A stretch of 29,533 nucleotides of DNA from an uncultured Azospirillum sp. (GTDB taxonomy: Bacteria > Pseudomonadota > Alphaproteobacteria > RF32 > CAG-239): assembly GCA_900538765.1 (NCBI GenBank), contig UQAB01000023.1, positions 1 to 29,533 of the forward strand. The letters are read 5' to 3'. The notes beneath the pieces are model-generated. The model had not been told where the DNA came from and did not search any database. It worked only from the letters and a program-made list of their open reading frames with translations. The first letter of the stretch is position 1, and each line of letters starts with the position of its first letter. This document shows positions 13,026-20,749 of this stretch, piece by piece. A program made the position numbers and the translations under genes.

Positions 13026-13045
13026 GTAAATAAACCCGGATTGTT

Positions 13046-13243
13046 ATGGCAAAATTAGAAAAAGTATGGTGGGGTAGCTTAGTTATTGCAATGTTTGGTA
13101 TTGGCGGCTTTTGGGGCTTCGGTTTTTATGGAAACAATGATGCTTCGTTTGGGTCATTCTTGGTGGCTGGCATCGCTGCATGGATTGCGCTTGGTGCTGT
13201 CGGGTTACAAAAATTGCGTACCGGCAGCAGCAATTTTTATTAA
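13046..13243 (+). CDS. Small membrane protein
   Basis: A 65-aa protein with two hydrophobic segments (about residues 8-28 and 37-53) around a short polar turn (YGNNDASFG), and a basic C-terminal QKLRTGSSNFY. It is probably an inner-membrane hairpin protein. I recognise no family. The upstream region lacks a clear Shine-Dalgarno sequence (only CCGGAT), but a strong promoter at 12836-12864 and a clean terminator at 13260-13289 bracket it, which supports real expression. Confidence 0.65.
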   Translation: MAKLEKVWWGSLVIAMFGIGGFWGFGFYGNNDASFGSFLVAGIAAWIALGAVGLQKLRTGSSNFY

Positions 13244-13259
13244 GCCCACACTCAAAAAA

Positions 13260-13289
13260 AGAACAGCTCCTGTCGGGGCTGTTTTTTTG
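13260..13289 (+). terminator. Intrinsic terminator
   Basis: AACAGCTCC (13262-13270), TGTC, GGGGCTGTT (13275-13283), then TTTTT. Confidence 0.9.
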
Positions 13290-13357
13290 TTCATATCGAT
13301 TGACAAAAATGACAAATCATGGTATTTTTTTGTAAAAATAAATACGCAGAGGTTTGG

Positions 13358-14590
13358 ATGACTATTGACGAATATATTGAAGACTGTCGGCAGAGGCGGC
13401 AGGGGAAGAGTTTTGCCTTTTTTGCGGAGCGTTGCGAAACATCGGCAGAGGCACCGTACCGGATACGGCCTGCCGGCACAATCGGTACTGACGAAAATCT
13501 GGTTTTGGTTCTGACCGGAACCGGCGGGGCGGGGATTAATCTGCGTGGCTATAACGGCATGCTGAAAAAGGTTGATCGCTTCGTTCAGGATAACCAAGAG
13601 CAAAAATCCCTACCGGTACGGGTTTGCGTTGCCGTTTGCGATTTCGGAAAATATCATTTTGACAAGACGGCGCGGAAAGGGGCGCATTATGAAGCTAATT
13701 GGCCGCAGTATCTGGCTGAACTTCGTTATGAAGTACCGGAAAAATATCGTGAAGAAACTTTTAATCCCGCTTATATTCGGGATATTTTTGAAGCAGCGGT
13801 TTTGCCTCGTATTGCGCAGGAGGATGGAAAACGCCGTTTCAGCCAAACACAGGCTTTGCAGAATATCCGCCGGCTGAATATTGTCGGACATTGCCATGGC
13901 GGCTATGTTGCTTTGCAGCTGGAAAAGATGATGAGCGCCAAGATGACGGAATTGGGATATTCTGAGGCAGAACAGGAACAGCTTAAGTCGCAGCTGTTGG
14001 TGTTGGCATATAATCCCGACTGTCCGAAACATACGTCGGCGATGCGTTTTATCAGTATTGAGTCAGCACAGGACGCGCATAATGAATATAACAATTATAT
14101 CAAAGAGTGGCTGTTGATGGAGCCGAAAGATTTCGGCGTTTGCTATCTGACCAAATACTTTGGCAGGACATTGATGTGTGCACAGATTGACAAGTCCGGG
14201 GTTGAAAACAATCCGGCGCGGAAAGCTGAAGCTTTTGACGCTGACGAATGGTTTAGAGGCAAAAACAGGAAAACAGAACTCGGCGAACATGATTTTCTCG
14301 GTTTTGAGCCAGTTGCCAACATGAGCAAAGGCGCTTTGAAACTGCAGCTTTTTGCCAATAACATTTTGAAAAATGCGGTCAGAAATTCTCAGAAGCAGGG
14401 CGGGGATAAATTTATACCTTTGCCGAAAATACAGAATCTGGCGGCAGACAGCCTGATACAAAAGTGTGATTTTGCCAAGGCGGCAATTACAGGGTTTCGT
14501 CTGTATAATCAGGTTATGAACACGGACAGAAGCAAAATTGATGCTTATGCCAACTGGCGCCGTTCAATCCCGAGAGTTGAACTTGACTGA
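13358..14590 (+). CDS. Alpha/beta-hydrolase-like protein with a Cys nucleophile elbow
   Basis: A 410-aa cytoplasmic-looking protein. LVLVLTGTGGAG (residues 48-59) resembles the oxyanion-hole strand of alpha/beta hydrolases, and LNIVGHCHGGYVALQ (173-187) is a classic nucleophile elbow in which Cys179 takes the place of the usual Ser. His311 in GEHDFLGF is a candidate catalytic His, and Asp221 (YNPDCP) or Asp294/296 candidate acids. GxCxG elbows are known from polyhydroxyalkanoate synthases and dienelactone hydrolases, but the rest of this protein does not look like either. AGAGG at 13349-13353 supports ATG 13358. TTGACA (13306-13311), 17 bp, TATTTT may be its promoter. Substrate unknown. Confidence 0.7.
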   Translation: MTIDEYIEDCRQRRQGKSFAFFAERCETSAEAPYRIRPAGTIGTDENLVLVLTGTGGAGINLRGYNGMLKKVDRFVQDNQEQKSLPVRVCVAVCDFGKYHFDKTARKGAHYEANWPQYLAELRYEVPEKYREETFNPAYIRDIFEAAVLPRIAQEDGKRRFSQTQALQNIRRLNIVGHCHGGYVALQLEKMMSAKMTELGYSEAEQEQLKSQLLVLAYNPDCPKHTSAMRFISIESAQDAHNEYNNYIKEWLLMEPKDFGVCYLTKYFGRTLMCAQIDKSGVENNPARKAEAFDADEWFRGKNRKTELGEHDFLGFEPVANMSKGALKLQLFANNILKNAVRNSQKQGGDKFIPLPKIQNLAADSLIQKCDFAKAAITGFRLYNQVMNTDRSKIDAYANWRRSIPRVELD

Positions 14591-14620
14591 CAAGTTTTTT
14601 GCTTGTCGTTGGGATATAAG

Positions 14621-14652
14621 AAAACCCGCTAAAAAGCGGGTTTTGTCTTTTT
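14621..14652. terminator. Bidirectional terminator between convergent genes
   Basis: AAAACCCGCT (14621-14630) pairs with AGCGGGTTTT (14635-14644). T runs lie on both strands, and it serves the genes ending at 14590 (+) and 14664 (-). Confidence 0.9.
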
Positions 14653-14663
14653 GAGGCATTGTC

Positions 14664-15998
14664 CTATTTCGTCTTCTGGCCGAATATTTGCAGGAACGAA
14701 GCATTTTGCTTTTCACTGCGGACTTGTTCCTGCTGTTTCAGAATTTCGGTGCGTTCTTCGCCTTCCGGCAGAGATAAGGCGATTTTGCCATAGGCCTTGT
14801 CAAGGATAGACAGCTTGCTGGCGCGGGGCATACGGGCTTTGTTGCACTGTTCAACGGCTTTATAATAAAAAGTCGGATCTTTGGCTTTGTCGCCAATGGC
14901 CATCAGCGCTTCACAGCGGTCTTCTTTGGTCAGGAATTTCATGGCAATAACTTCCTTGATGTTTTTCCATTCCTCGCTGCGGTTTAGTTTGAGGTGTGCA
15001 TCGGCCATTTTTTTCAAGACATCCAAACGGTTGTCACGCGCAGCATAACGGTAGGCGCCGGTCAGATAATGCAGCCCTTTTTCCGTGAACTTCATTTTAT
15101 CACTGTTTGAAGTCATGTAACCGATAATCTGACCGCGTCCGAAATACAGGTCGGCCAGAGCCATATTGATTTTGTAAGCGTTTTTCCGGTCTTTGGTTTT
15201 AGACAGGGCGCGTTGGTAGGCGCGGATGACCGGTTTGGGGTTTTCGTTGGCGGGCAGTCTGGTCTGGCAATATGAAATCAGGCGGAAATCGCTGCTCTTG
15301 GACAGAACGCGCTGCAAGTATTCCATTTCGCTTTTAGAAGGAGATTTATCCTGCTGATAAATGTTTTGGGCGCTGACTTTGCGGTGAAGTTTTGAGGAGA
15401 TGAAGTCAATCATGCACAGGCCTTCGCTGTCGAGCAGCTTATCGCCGCTGTTTTCCATTTTTTCAACCAGAACATCGGCTTTGTAACTGTTAAAGTTCGG
15501 CATATCGCTGATGAGGTAAACTTCAGCTTCGTTGACAGCGTCGACAAAGTTGATGACCGGCTGCAGTTCACTGACGTTTTCCAGGCGTTTTTTGACATAG
15601 GTGTACATAAGAGAGTCGGCGTTTTCGCCTTCAACAGCACGGATATACTGCAAATCCTGTTCGGAGAAATAACAGACCTGTTGCAAAAGGTCGTAGGCTT
15701 CTCCGGGGCGCTCGTTCAGGGCGGCCAGTATAGACTGTTCCTGCAGGTCTTCTATTTTTTCCCGATATCCGGTGTCGAGGAGCCGTTCTTTTTCTGTGAC
15801 CGGATTTATTTTTTCCTCTTCGGCCAGCTGTTGCAGGTATTCCTGATAATTGAGTTCAAGATCCTGTTTGACAGCCTGTTCAAAAATCTGGTTGTCCAGC
15901 GGGAGAGGGTGGGACAAGTAAATTTTGTCATTGTTGTTTGCATCGGCATTTTCAGGGGCTTGAGATTGAATTTCCTGTTTTTCTTCGCTTTCGGCCAT
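14664..15998 (-). CDS. Helical-repeat (TPR-like) protein, unknown function
   Basis: A 444-aa protein without signal peptide or membrane helices. The first 35 residues are acidic and disordered (MAESEEKQEIQSQAPENADANNN). After that it is almost entirely predicted helix, with TPR-like stretches such as NAYKINMALADLYFGRGQ, GLHYLTGAYRYAARDNRLDVLKKMADAHLKLN and YKAVEQCNKARMPRASKLSILDKAYGKIAL. It is likely a scaffold or interaction protein. GGAGAAG precedes the ATG. A near-consensus promoter lies about 40 nt upstream. It is not in an operon but sits next to two other large unknown proteins. Confidence 0.7.
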   Translation of the reverse strand: MAESEEKQEIQSQAPENADANNNDKIYLSHPLPLDNQIFEQAVKQDLELNYQEYLQQLAEEEKINPVTEKERLLDTGYREKIEDLQEQSILAALNERPGEAYDLLQQVCYFSEQDLQYIRAVEGENADSLMYTYVKKRLENVSELQPVINFVDAVNEAEVYLISDMPNFNSYKADVLVEKMENSGDKLLDSEGLCMIDFISSKLHRKVSAQNIYQQDKSPSKSEMEYLQRVLSKSSDFRLISYCQTRLPANENPKPVIRAYQRALSKTKDRKNAYKINMALADLYFGRGQIIGYMTSNSDKMKFTEKGLHYLTGAYRYAARDNRLDVLKKMADAHLKLNRSEEWKNIKEVIAMKFLTKEDRCEALMAIGDKAKDPTFYYKAVEQCNKARMPRASKLSILDKAYGKIALSLPEGEERTEILKQQEQVRSEKQNASFLQIFGQKTK

Positions 15999-16036
15999 GT
16001 TTCTTCTCCGGTTTATTTTAAATTTTAGTTGCCAAA

Positions 16037-16065
16037 AGTATAGAGAAAATAAAAGAAATTGTCAA
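16037..16065 (-). promoter_or_regulatory. Promoter of the helical-repeat gene
   Basis: Minus-strand TTGACA (16065-16060), 17 bp, TATACT (16042-16037), a near-consensus sigma70-type promoter. The start near 16030 gives a leader of about 30 nt. A plus-strand TTGACA at 16072-16077 stands back to back with it. Confidence 0.6.
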
Positions 16066-16200
16066 CATATTTTGACAAAAAAATAAAACAAAGAATAACA
16101 TGAATAACAGCAAAAAAAATACTTCATTATCTTCGGCTTGAAAAATGCGGTTTTGCCTTTATCTTGCAAGAAGAACAACACTATTTGGGGGAGAGAAAAA

Positions 16201-16527
16201 ATGGACTGGATGTATCTGGTTTTGGCCGGATTATTTGAAATTTCCTGGCCGACAGGATTTAAAATTGCACAGACAAGCGCATTTAAGGCCGGGTGGATAG
16301 GGTTTTCCTGTGCGGGAATGGCCGTCAGCGGCCTGTTCCTTTATTTAGCGCAGCGTTCTATTCCGGTCGGGGTGGCTTATGCGACTTGGACAGGCATTGG
16401 CGCTTTGGGGACTTTTTTGCTGGGCGTGGTTTATTTTGGCGATAACGCAACTTTTCTGAGCTGGTTTGGTGTTTGCCTGATTATTTGCGGCATTGCGGCG
16501 CTTAAAGCCTCTCACTTGCTGGCGTAA
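16201..16527 (+). CDS. gdx: SMR-family exporter, Gdx/SugE type
   Basis: A 108-aa four-helix small multidrug resistance protein, working as an antiparallel dimer in the inner membrane. The essential Glu is Glu13 in AGLFEISWPTGFK, and IPVGVAYATWTGIGALGTF in helix 3 is the SugE/Gdx form rather than the EmrE form, so guanidinium export coupled to proton entry is the likely activity. GGGGGAGAG precedes ATG 16201; an in-frame TTG at 16138 is a spurious extension. No guanidine riboswitch is recognisable upstream. The 3' end overlaps the convergent gene on the other strand by 26 nt. Confidence 0.9.
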   Translation: MDWMYLVLAGLFEISWPTGFKIAQTSAFKAGWIGFSCAGMAVSGLFLYLAQRSIPVGVAYATWTGIGALGTFLLGVVYFGDNATFLSWFGVCLIICGIAALKASHLLA

Positions 16528-18022
16528 TTTTCTGTATCAGGTTTTGATAAACGTGCTGTTTTACGTAGTCGTGTTTGGACAGGGCTGCCGACTGGCGGAA
16601 GTGTTTGCGGGACAGTTCTCGGGCGCGGGCAATGAGTGCTTTGTCAATGTTGCGGCAGTACATTTGGCTACGGAGCTTTCTGGTTTTCATTTTTTTATTG
16701 GTGTCAGCAATCTCCTGACGGAAAAAGGCGGAAACATTGATAAAGTTTTTCAATATTTCCGGATTTTCGCGGACATTGACAAGTTTTTGTTTGCCATCTT
16801 TTCCGAGAGTTTTCAGCTCGCGTGACAAGTCCAGGCAGGTGAAGCTTTTGCTTTCGGGATTATAAACCCGATAAGAAAACATAATGGAGCGGAGCTGCAG
16901 ATATTCTTCGTTGTTTTTTTCCGTTTCTTTGAACAGAGGCTGCTTCTCGGCATCTTCCAATGCAATGCCGGCAAGGCTTTCGCGGTAGTCTTCAGCTTCG
17001 TTGTTCCAGAGAATATAGTTAAGGTTCATCAGCTTGGGGTAATCGGTGGCCAGGCTGCGGATGTTTTGTTCTTTTTCCTGTTCTGAAATATCCGGTTTAG
17101 CCAGTTTGGTCTTGAGAGCGCTGACGAGAAGACGGTCGTTTTCGGCAAACATGGAGAAATCACGGTAATTTTCCTGTTGCAGATAGGTGTTGAGTGCATA
17201 GAGGGTTTCTTCAAATGTTGCGCTGCGCTCGTCGTCAATGTCTTTGTTGAAGATGTTTTCCAGGGTGAGGTTTTTGGCGCTTTCCTTATAACTCCGGCTT
17301 TCCAGCAGCAAATTGTTTTTAAAATGTTTCAGCTCGTGCAAAATGGTGCGTTTGACGGCCGTTTCTTTTTCCAGCATACGCTGATAGACCTTATAAAGCT
17401 TTTGTTCTCGGTCGGTTTTATTTTTCATAACGCGGTCGCGTGCGTCCCAATAAGACAGTTCCGGGTTGGCGGTTTCGGATTGAAGAATTTCTTGGTGCAG
17501 GCCGCGGACCAGAGCGGCGTCTTCCCTGCTTAATGAAACGATTTCATTAAAAATCGTGATTTCATTGTCGGCAAACAGCCCGCTGCTCGGAATATCCACC
17601 GGGCGGCCTTTTTCATCGGTATATTCAATTTCTTGGCTTTGCGGATTGTAGGCTGCATGATTGTAGACGTCTTTGCGGTAAAAGCGGACGCCGGCCTGTC
17701 TGGCAAAATCGGAGATGAAATCATCGGAGATGTACGGAAATTCGTTAAAAAAGACTTTATCCGGCGTGTCTTTGTAAAAGGGGAGGGGATTGTTCAGTTC
17801 ATTAACATAACCACTGCGGTCAAGGTTGACGCTGCGCGGGGGAACTTCGGCAGACAAAGCTGTTGTGGCAGGGATGTCAAGTTCCGGATATTTTCCGGGA
17901 GAGGTCAGAACGTCTTGCAGGCGGTAGTCTTTGTCTTTAATCCGCTGATAGTCTTTCAGCATAAAAATTTCGCCGTTTTCGCCGACAAACAGATTTCCGT
18001 CCTGCATATATTCCCGTTTCAT
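16502..18022 (-). CDS. Putative HExxH metallopeptidase-like protein
   Basis: A 506-aa protein with no signal peptide. HELKH at residues 229-233, in the helix VKRTILHELKHFKNNLLLES, is an HExxH zinc-protease motif. DDERSATFEETLYAL begins about 30 residues further on, and Glu265 or Glu271/272 could be the third zinc ligand, as in gluzincin-like peptidases. The N-terminal 220 residues (with YNPQSQEIEYTDEKGRPV) and the helical, Lys/Glu-rich C-terminal half are not recognised. GGGAGG on the minus strand lies 9 nt before ATG 18022, so this start is preferred to ATG 18052. HExxH motifs also occur by chance, so activity is an inference. Confidence 0.65.
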   Translation of the reverse strand: MKREYMQDGNLFVGENGEIFMLKDYQRIKDKDYRLQDVLTSPGKYPELDIPATTALSAEVPPRSVNLDRSGYVNELNNPLPFYKDTPDKVFFNEFPYISDDFISDFARQAGVRFYRKDVYNHAAYNPQSQEIEYTDEKGRPVDIPSSGLFADNEITIFNEIVSLSREDAALVRGLHQEILQSETANPELSYWDARDRVMKNKTDREQKLYKVYQRMLEKETAVKRTILHELKHFKNNLLLESRSYKESAKNLTLENIFNKDIDDERSATFEETLYALNTYLQQENYRDFSMFAENDRLLVSALKTKLAKPDISEQEKEQNIRSLATDYPKLMNLNYILWNNEAEDYRESLAGIALEDAEKQPLFKETEKNNEEYLQLRSIMFSYRVYNPESKSFTCLDLSRELKTLGKDGKQKLVNVRENPEILKNFINVSAFFRQEIADTNKKMKTRKLRSQMYCRNIDKALIARARELSRKHFRQSAALSKHDYVKQHVYQNLIQKITPASERL

Positions 18023-18089
18023 TCCATATCCTCCCAATTTGGAGAATAGCATAAGTTTTGACTGATGTAAATGTTGTTTTATTAAATAT

Positions 18090-18157
18090 TTGACAAAAAA
18101 TAAAAAAGCTGTTAATCGAAAAATGATATTTTATTATTAATTAAATTATTTTATAAC
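18090..18157 (+). promoter_or_regulatory. AT-rich 5' module (TTGACA ... TATTATTAA) of the CoaD-like gene
   Basis: TTGACA at 18090-18095, TATTATTAA at 18132-18140, ATG at 18158, no ribosome site. The layout matches the regions before 8325 and 26685. Confidence 0.4.
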
Positions 18158-19048
18158 ATGAAAACAAAAGCAGTTTATGCAGGGTCTTTTGATCCGTTTA
18201 CAATCGGACATTTGGATATTGTTAAGCAGGCTCTGGCCGTTTATGACGAGGTTGTTATCGCGATTGGTTCAAATCCGTCAAAAGGCGAAGCGTTTTTTGA
18301 TGCAGATACGCGCAGAGAACTTATTTATGCGTGTTTGTCTGAACAGCTTGATCCAAATGAATGCAAAGGGCTTACTGTTAAGAGTTACAGCGGTTCAACA
18401 GTAGATTTTGCCTTAAGCGAAGGAGCTACGCATCTTATTCGCGGCGCACGCAACGTCCAGGATGAAGCTGAATTTTATTTGTGGAAGTTTCAGTGTCTGA
18501 AGCTTTTAGAAGTAAGAGAGAAATGTCTGAAATTTCAACTCTTCTTTTCCGGTGAAAAGTTGAAATTTGTGAGTTCTTCCGATGTTAAAATGATGTTGCG
18601 GGCCGGAGAGTTTGTTGCGGCGCAAAATTATGTGACACCGGCTGTCTTTAATGAAGTGGTTGGAAAATTTTTAAAAAATTATGTTCACGAAAATTTTCCG
18701 AATTATGTAGCTGTTGATGTGCTTTATAAGCATTGGACGGTGAATGAATATGCGCCGGGAGAGATTGCTGTTTTGGCTAATTGTGTTGAAGTAATCAGCA
18801 GCCAGCAACATCGGGATGCGAATAAGCATACGGTTTTAGCCGCCCTTTTCAGCTTTTTTGTTTCCAAAAGTGATGATATAACAGTCAACTGTTGCTGGCT
18901 GCGGAAGTTTTTGCCAAATCATGTCGAATTTTCAAAAGCGGAAAAGCTGCTTGTTTTACCGTTAGAGGACTTGAAAACCGAAAACTATCCCGAAGCTCTG
19001 GTTTGGGTCGATATGTGGGAAAAGTATGAACGTTTGAAACCTTATTGA
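18158..19048 (+). CDS. CoaD-like nucleotidyltransferase with C-terminal extension
   Basis: The N-terminal 175 or so residues match phosphopantetheine adenylyltransferase, the penultimate step of CoA synthesis: AGSFDPFTIGHLDIV with the TxGH motif (15-18), Lys42 in NPSKGE, a SGSTVDFA segment, IRGARNVQDEAEF with Arg95/Arg98, and FVSSSDVK (137-144). Normal CoaD is about 160 aa; here the protein is 296 aa. The last 120 residues (from about HENFPNY, with a QQHRDANKH stretch) match nothing I know. It may be the cell's CoaD with an added domain or a paralog using another substrate. ATG 18158 lacks a ribosome site. The gene is monocistronic, with a terminator at 19057-19083. Confidence 0.75.
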   Translation: MKTKAVYAGSFDPFTIGHLDIVKQALAVYDEVVIAIGSNPSKGEAFFDADTRRELIYACLSEQLDPNECKGLTVKSYSGSTVDFALSEGATHLIRGARNVQDEAEFYLWKFQCLKLLEVREKCLKFQLFFSGEKLKFVSSSDVKMMLRAGEFVAAQNYVTPAVFNEVVGKFLKNYVHENFPNYVAVDVLYKHWTVNEYAPGEIAVLANCVEVISSQQHRDANKHTVLAALFSFFVSKSDDITVNCCWLRKFLPNHVEFSKAEKLLVLPLEDLKTENYPEALVWVDMWEKYERLKPY

Positions 19049-19056
19049 AAAAAACG

Positions 19057-19083
19057 AAGCGCTCTTTGAGGAGCGCTTTTTTT
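19057..19083 (+). terminator. Intrinsic terminator
   Basis: AAGCGCTC (19057-19064), a 6-nt loop, GAGCGCTT (19071-19078), then TTTTT. Confidence 0.9.
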
Positions 19084-19166
19084 GATTTTAACCCCTTTGC
19101 CTTTTCTAAAAGACGGTTTATATATAATTTAAATAATGCAGATTAATATTTCAGGAGGAATGACTC

Positions 19167-20048
19167 ATGGGGTGCGACGGTTTTCCGAAACTCGGGCTGG
19201 GGACATGGATGATGGGCGGACGGGATATGCCTGATCCGTCTAATGACGATGCAGCGGATATAGCTGCCATTCGCCGGGCTGTTGAAGCCGGGATAAGCCA
19301 TATTGACACGGCGGAATATTATGCTGACGGCAAGGCTGAGAAGCTGGTCGGCCGGGCAATCGGCGAATTTGACCGCAGCGCGTTGTTTATCGCCTCAAAG
19401 GTTCGGGCGGAAAAGCTTTCTTATGCGGATGTTATGTCCAGTTGTGAAGCCAGTTTGGAGCGTTTGGGTGTGGATTGTCTTGACCTTTATTATGTGCACA
19501 AGCCCAATCCGCAAATTCCCATGGCGGAAACAGCGGAAGCTTTTAATTATCTCCTGCGCAAGAAAATGATTAAGGAAATCGGGCTGTCAAATGTTTCAGT
19601 CAAAACAATAGAAAAGTACAATAAGTATTTGGAAAAGCCGGTTTTTGCCGTGCAGAACAATTATAACCTGATTGTCCGCCAGTCGGTTGAGGCCGGCGTG
19701 ACTGAGTATTGCCGCGAGCACAATATTCATTTTGTGGCCTGGCGGCCATTACAGCTTCCCATTCCCGCGCTCGGCATAAAATCGCTGACGGAACGCGGCG
19801 CTTATCCTTTGCTTGACGAGATGGCTGACAAGTATGGCAAGAGCAATGCGCAGATTGCCGTCAAATGGATTATCGCGCAATGTAATGTCAGTGCGATTTT
19901 TAAAACCTCCAATCCCGACCATTTGCGGCAGATTATTGACTGTGAGCGTTTTGAAATGTCACTTGACGATTTGAACCGCCTGACTAAGGAATTTCCATTG
20001 CAAACGTCTTACGGGCTGACTTCTGCCGGGCGGCTGGATTTGTTGTAG
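19167..20048 (+). CDS. Aldo/keto reductase
   Basis: A 293-aa NAD(P)H-dependent oxidoreductase of the (beta/alpha)8 AKR superfamily. The catalytic tetrad is visible as Asp47 and Tyr52 (HIDTAEYYADG), Lys78 (IASKV) and His111 (YYVHKP); GLSNVS and QNNYNL are the conserved strand ends around the nicotinamide, and IFKTSNPDHL is the phosphate-binding region. Substrate unknown. AGGAGG at 19153-19158, 8 nt before ATG 19167, decides the start; an ATG at 19160 is out of frame. TTGCCT (19097-19102) and TATATA (19121-19126) may form its promoter. queH follows after 55 nt, probably in the same transcript. Confidence 0.92.
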   Translation: MGCDGFPKLGLGTWMMGGRDMPDPSNDDAADIAAIRRAVEAGISHIDTAEYYADGKAEKLVGRAIGEFDRSALFIASKVRAEKLSYADVMSSCEASLERLGVDCLDLYYVHKPNPQIPMAETAEAFNYLLRKKMIKEIGLSNVSVKTIEKYNKYLEKPVFAVQNNYNLIVRQSVEAGVTEYCREHNIHFVAWRPLQLPIPALGIKSLTERGAYPLLDEMADKYGKSNAQIAVKWIIAQCNVSAIFKTSNPDHLRQIIDCERFEMSLDDLNRLTKEFPLQTSYGLTSAGRLDLL

Positions 20049-20103
20049 AATCTTGTTGCAATCGCTGCCGAAGCGGAGTAAACTCCGTCCTGACGGAGGA
20101 AAT

Positions 20104-20661
20104 ATGTCTGAAAAAATTTTGCTTTTATCCTGCTGTGCGCCATGTTCTTGTGCTGTGATAGAAAAGCTTGCGGCAGAGCAGGCCGATTTTACGGTTGTTT
20201 TTTACAATCCCAATATTCAGCCGGAAGAAGAGTATCGCAAGCGTTGTGATGAAAACAAGCGTTTGTGTGCAGCGTTGTCTGTGCCGTTTGTTGCGTTAGA
20301 ATATGATACTGAGCGCTGGTGTTCCCTGACACAAGGACTTGAAAAAGAACCGGAACGCGGCCGTCGTTGCAGCGTCTGTTTTCATATGCGGCTTAAGCGC
20401 GTTATGGAATATGCGAAAGCCAACGGTTTTACGCATGTTGCTTCGGTTCTCGGCGTGTCCCGTTACAAAAATCTGGCGCAGGTTAACGAAGCTGCTGCCC
20501 GGGCGTCCACAGAAACAGGTATGCCTTATTTGGAAATTGAAGGGCGCAAGCATGGTATGCAGGAACGTCGGCAGGCGCTTATCAAAGAGTTGGGGTTATA
20601 TTCTCAGTCCTATTGCGGCTGCGGTCCAAGTTCATCCGGCGGACGTCTAATACAGAATTAG
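20104..20661 (+). CDS. queH: Epoxyqueuosine reductase QueH
   Basis: Converts epoxyqueuosine to queuosine in tRNA (GUN anticodons), the non-cobalamin alternative to QueG. The 185-aa protein has the QueH hallmarks: SCCAPCSC (Cys10, 11, 14), FYNPNIQPEEEYRKR, RRCSVCFHMRL (Cys89, Cys92), ASVLGVSRYKN, and YCGCG (Cys171, Cys173); these Cys bind the Fe-S cluster and metal in the family. CGGAGG just before ATG 20104 decides the start. The last ten or so residues (SSSGGRLIQN) and the stop codon are encoded by the left arm and flank of a repeat element, so the native C-terminus has been replaced. Confidence 0.93.
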   Translation: MSEKILLLSCCAPCSCAVIEKLAAEQADFTVVFYNPNIQPEEEYRKRCDENKRLCAALSVPFVALEYDTERWCSLTQGLEKEPERGRRCSVCFHMRLKRVMEYAKANGFTHVASVLGVSRYKNLAQVNEAAARASTETGMPYLEIEGRKHGMQERRQALIKELGLYSQSYCGCGPSSSGGRLIQN

Positions 20662-20749
20662 CGGGTAGACGACATCCTCATGTACTATTTTGTACACTCC
20701 GGTGTCGTCTCCCTAAATTCTTATTATCCGCCTCACCGGATGAACTTGG
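20626..20749. repeat. Hairpin repeat element, copy 2
   Basis: Outer arms CCAAGTTCATCCGG (20626-20639) and CCGGATGAACTTGG (20736-20749) are perfect 14-bp inverted repeats. The inner hairpin is AGACGACA (20667-20674)/TGTCGTCT (20703-20710) with TGTAC (20681-20685)/GTACA (20692-20696). It contains the end of queH. Related to copy 1 at 2985-3108 and repeated in tandem as copy 3. Confidence 0.9.

Noticed and set aside
12871..13045. 6S RNA or a known riboswitch in the long leader.
   Set aside because: No recognised consensus; described only as a structured leader.
13358..14590. Polyhydroxyalkanoate synthase, suggested by the GxCxGG motif.
   Set aside because: Length and sequence around the motif do not fit PhaC, and no PHA genes are nearby.
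16080..16200. Possible guanidine riboswitch before the Gdx-type exporter.
   Set aside because: None of the paired ACGR-loop hairpins or other guanidine riboswitch features could be found.
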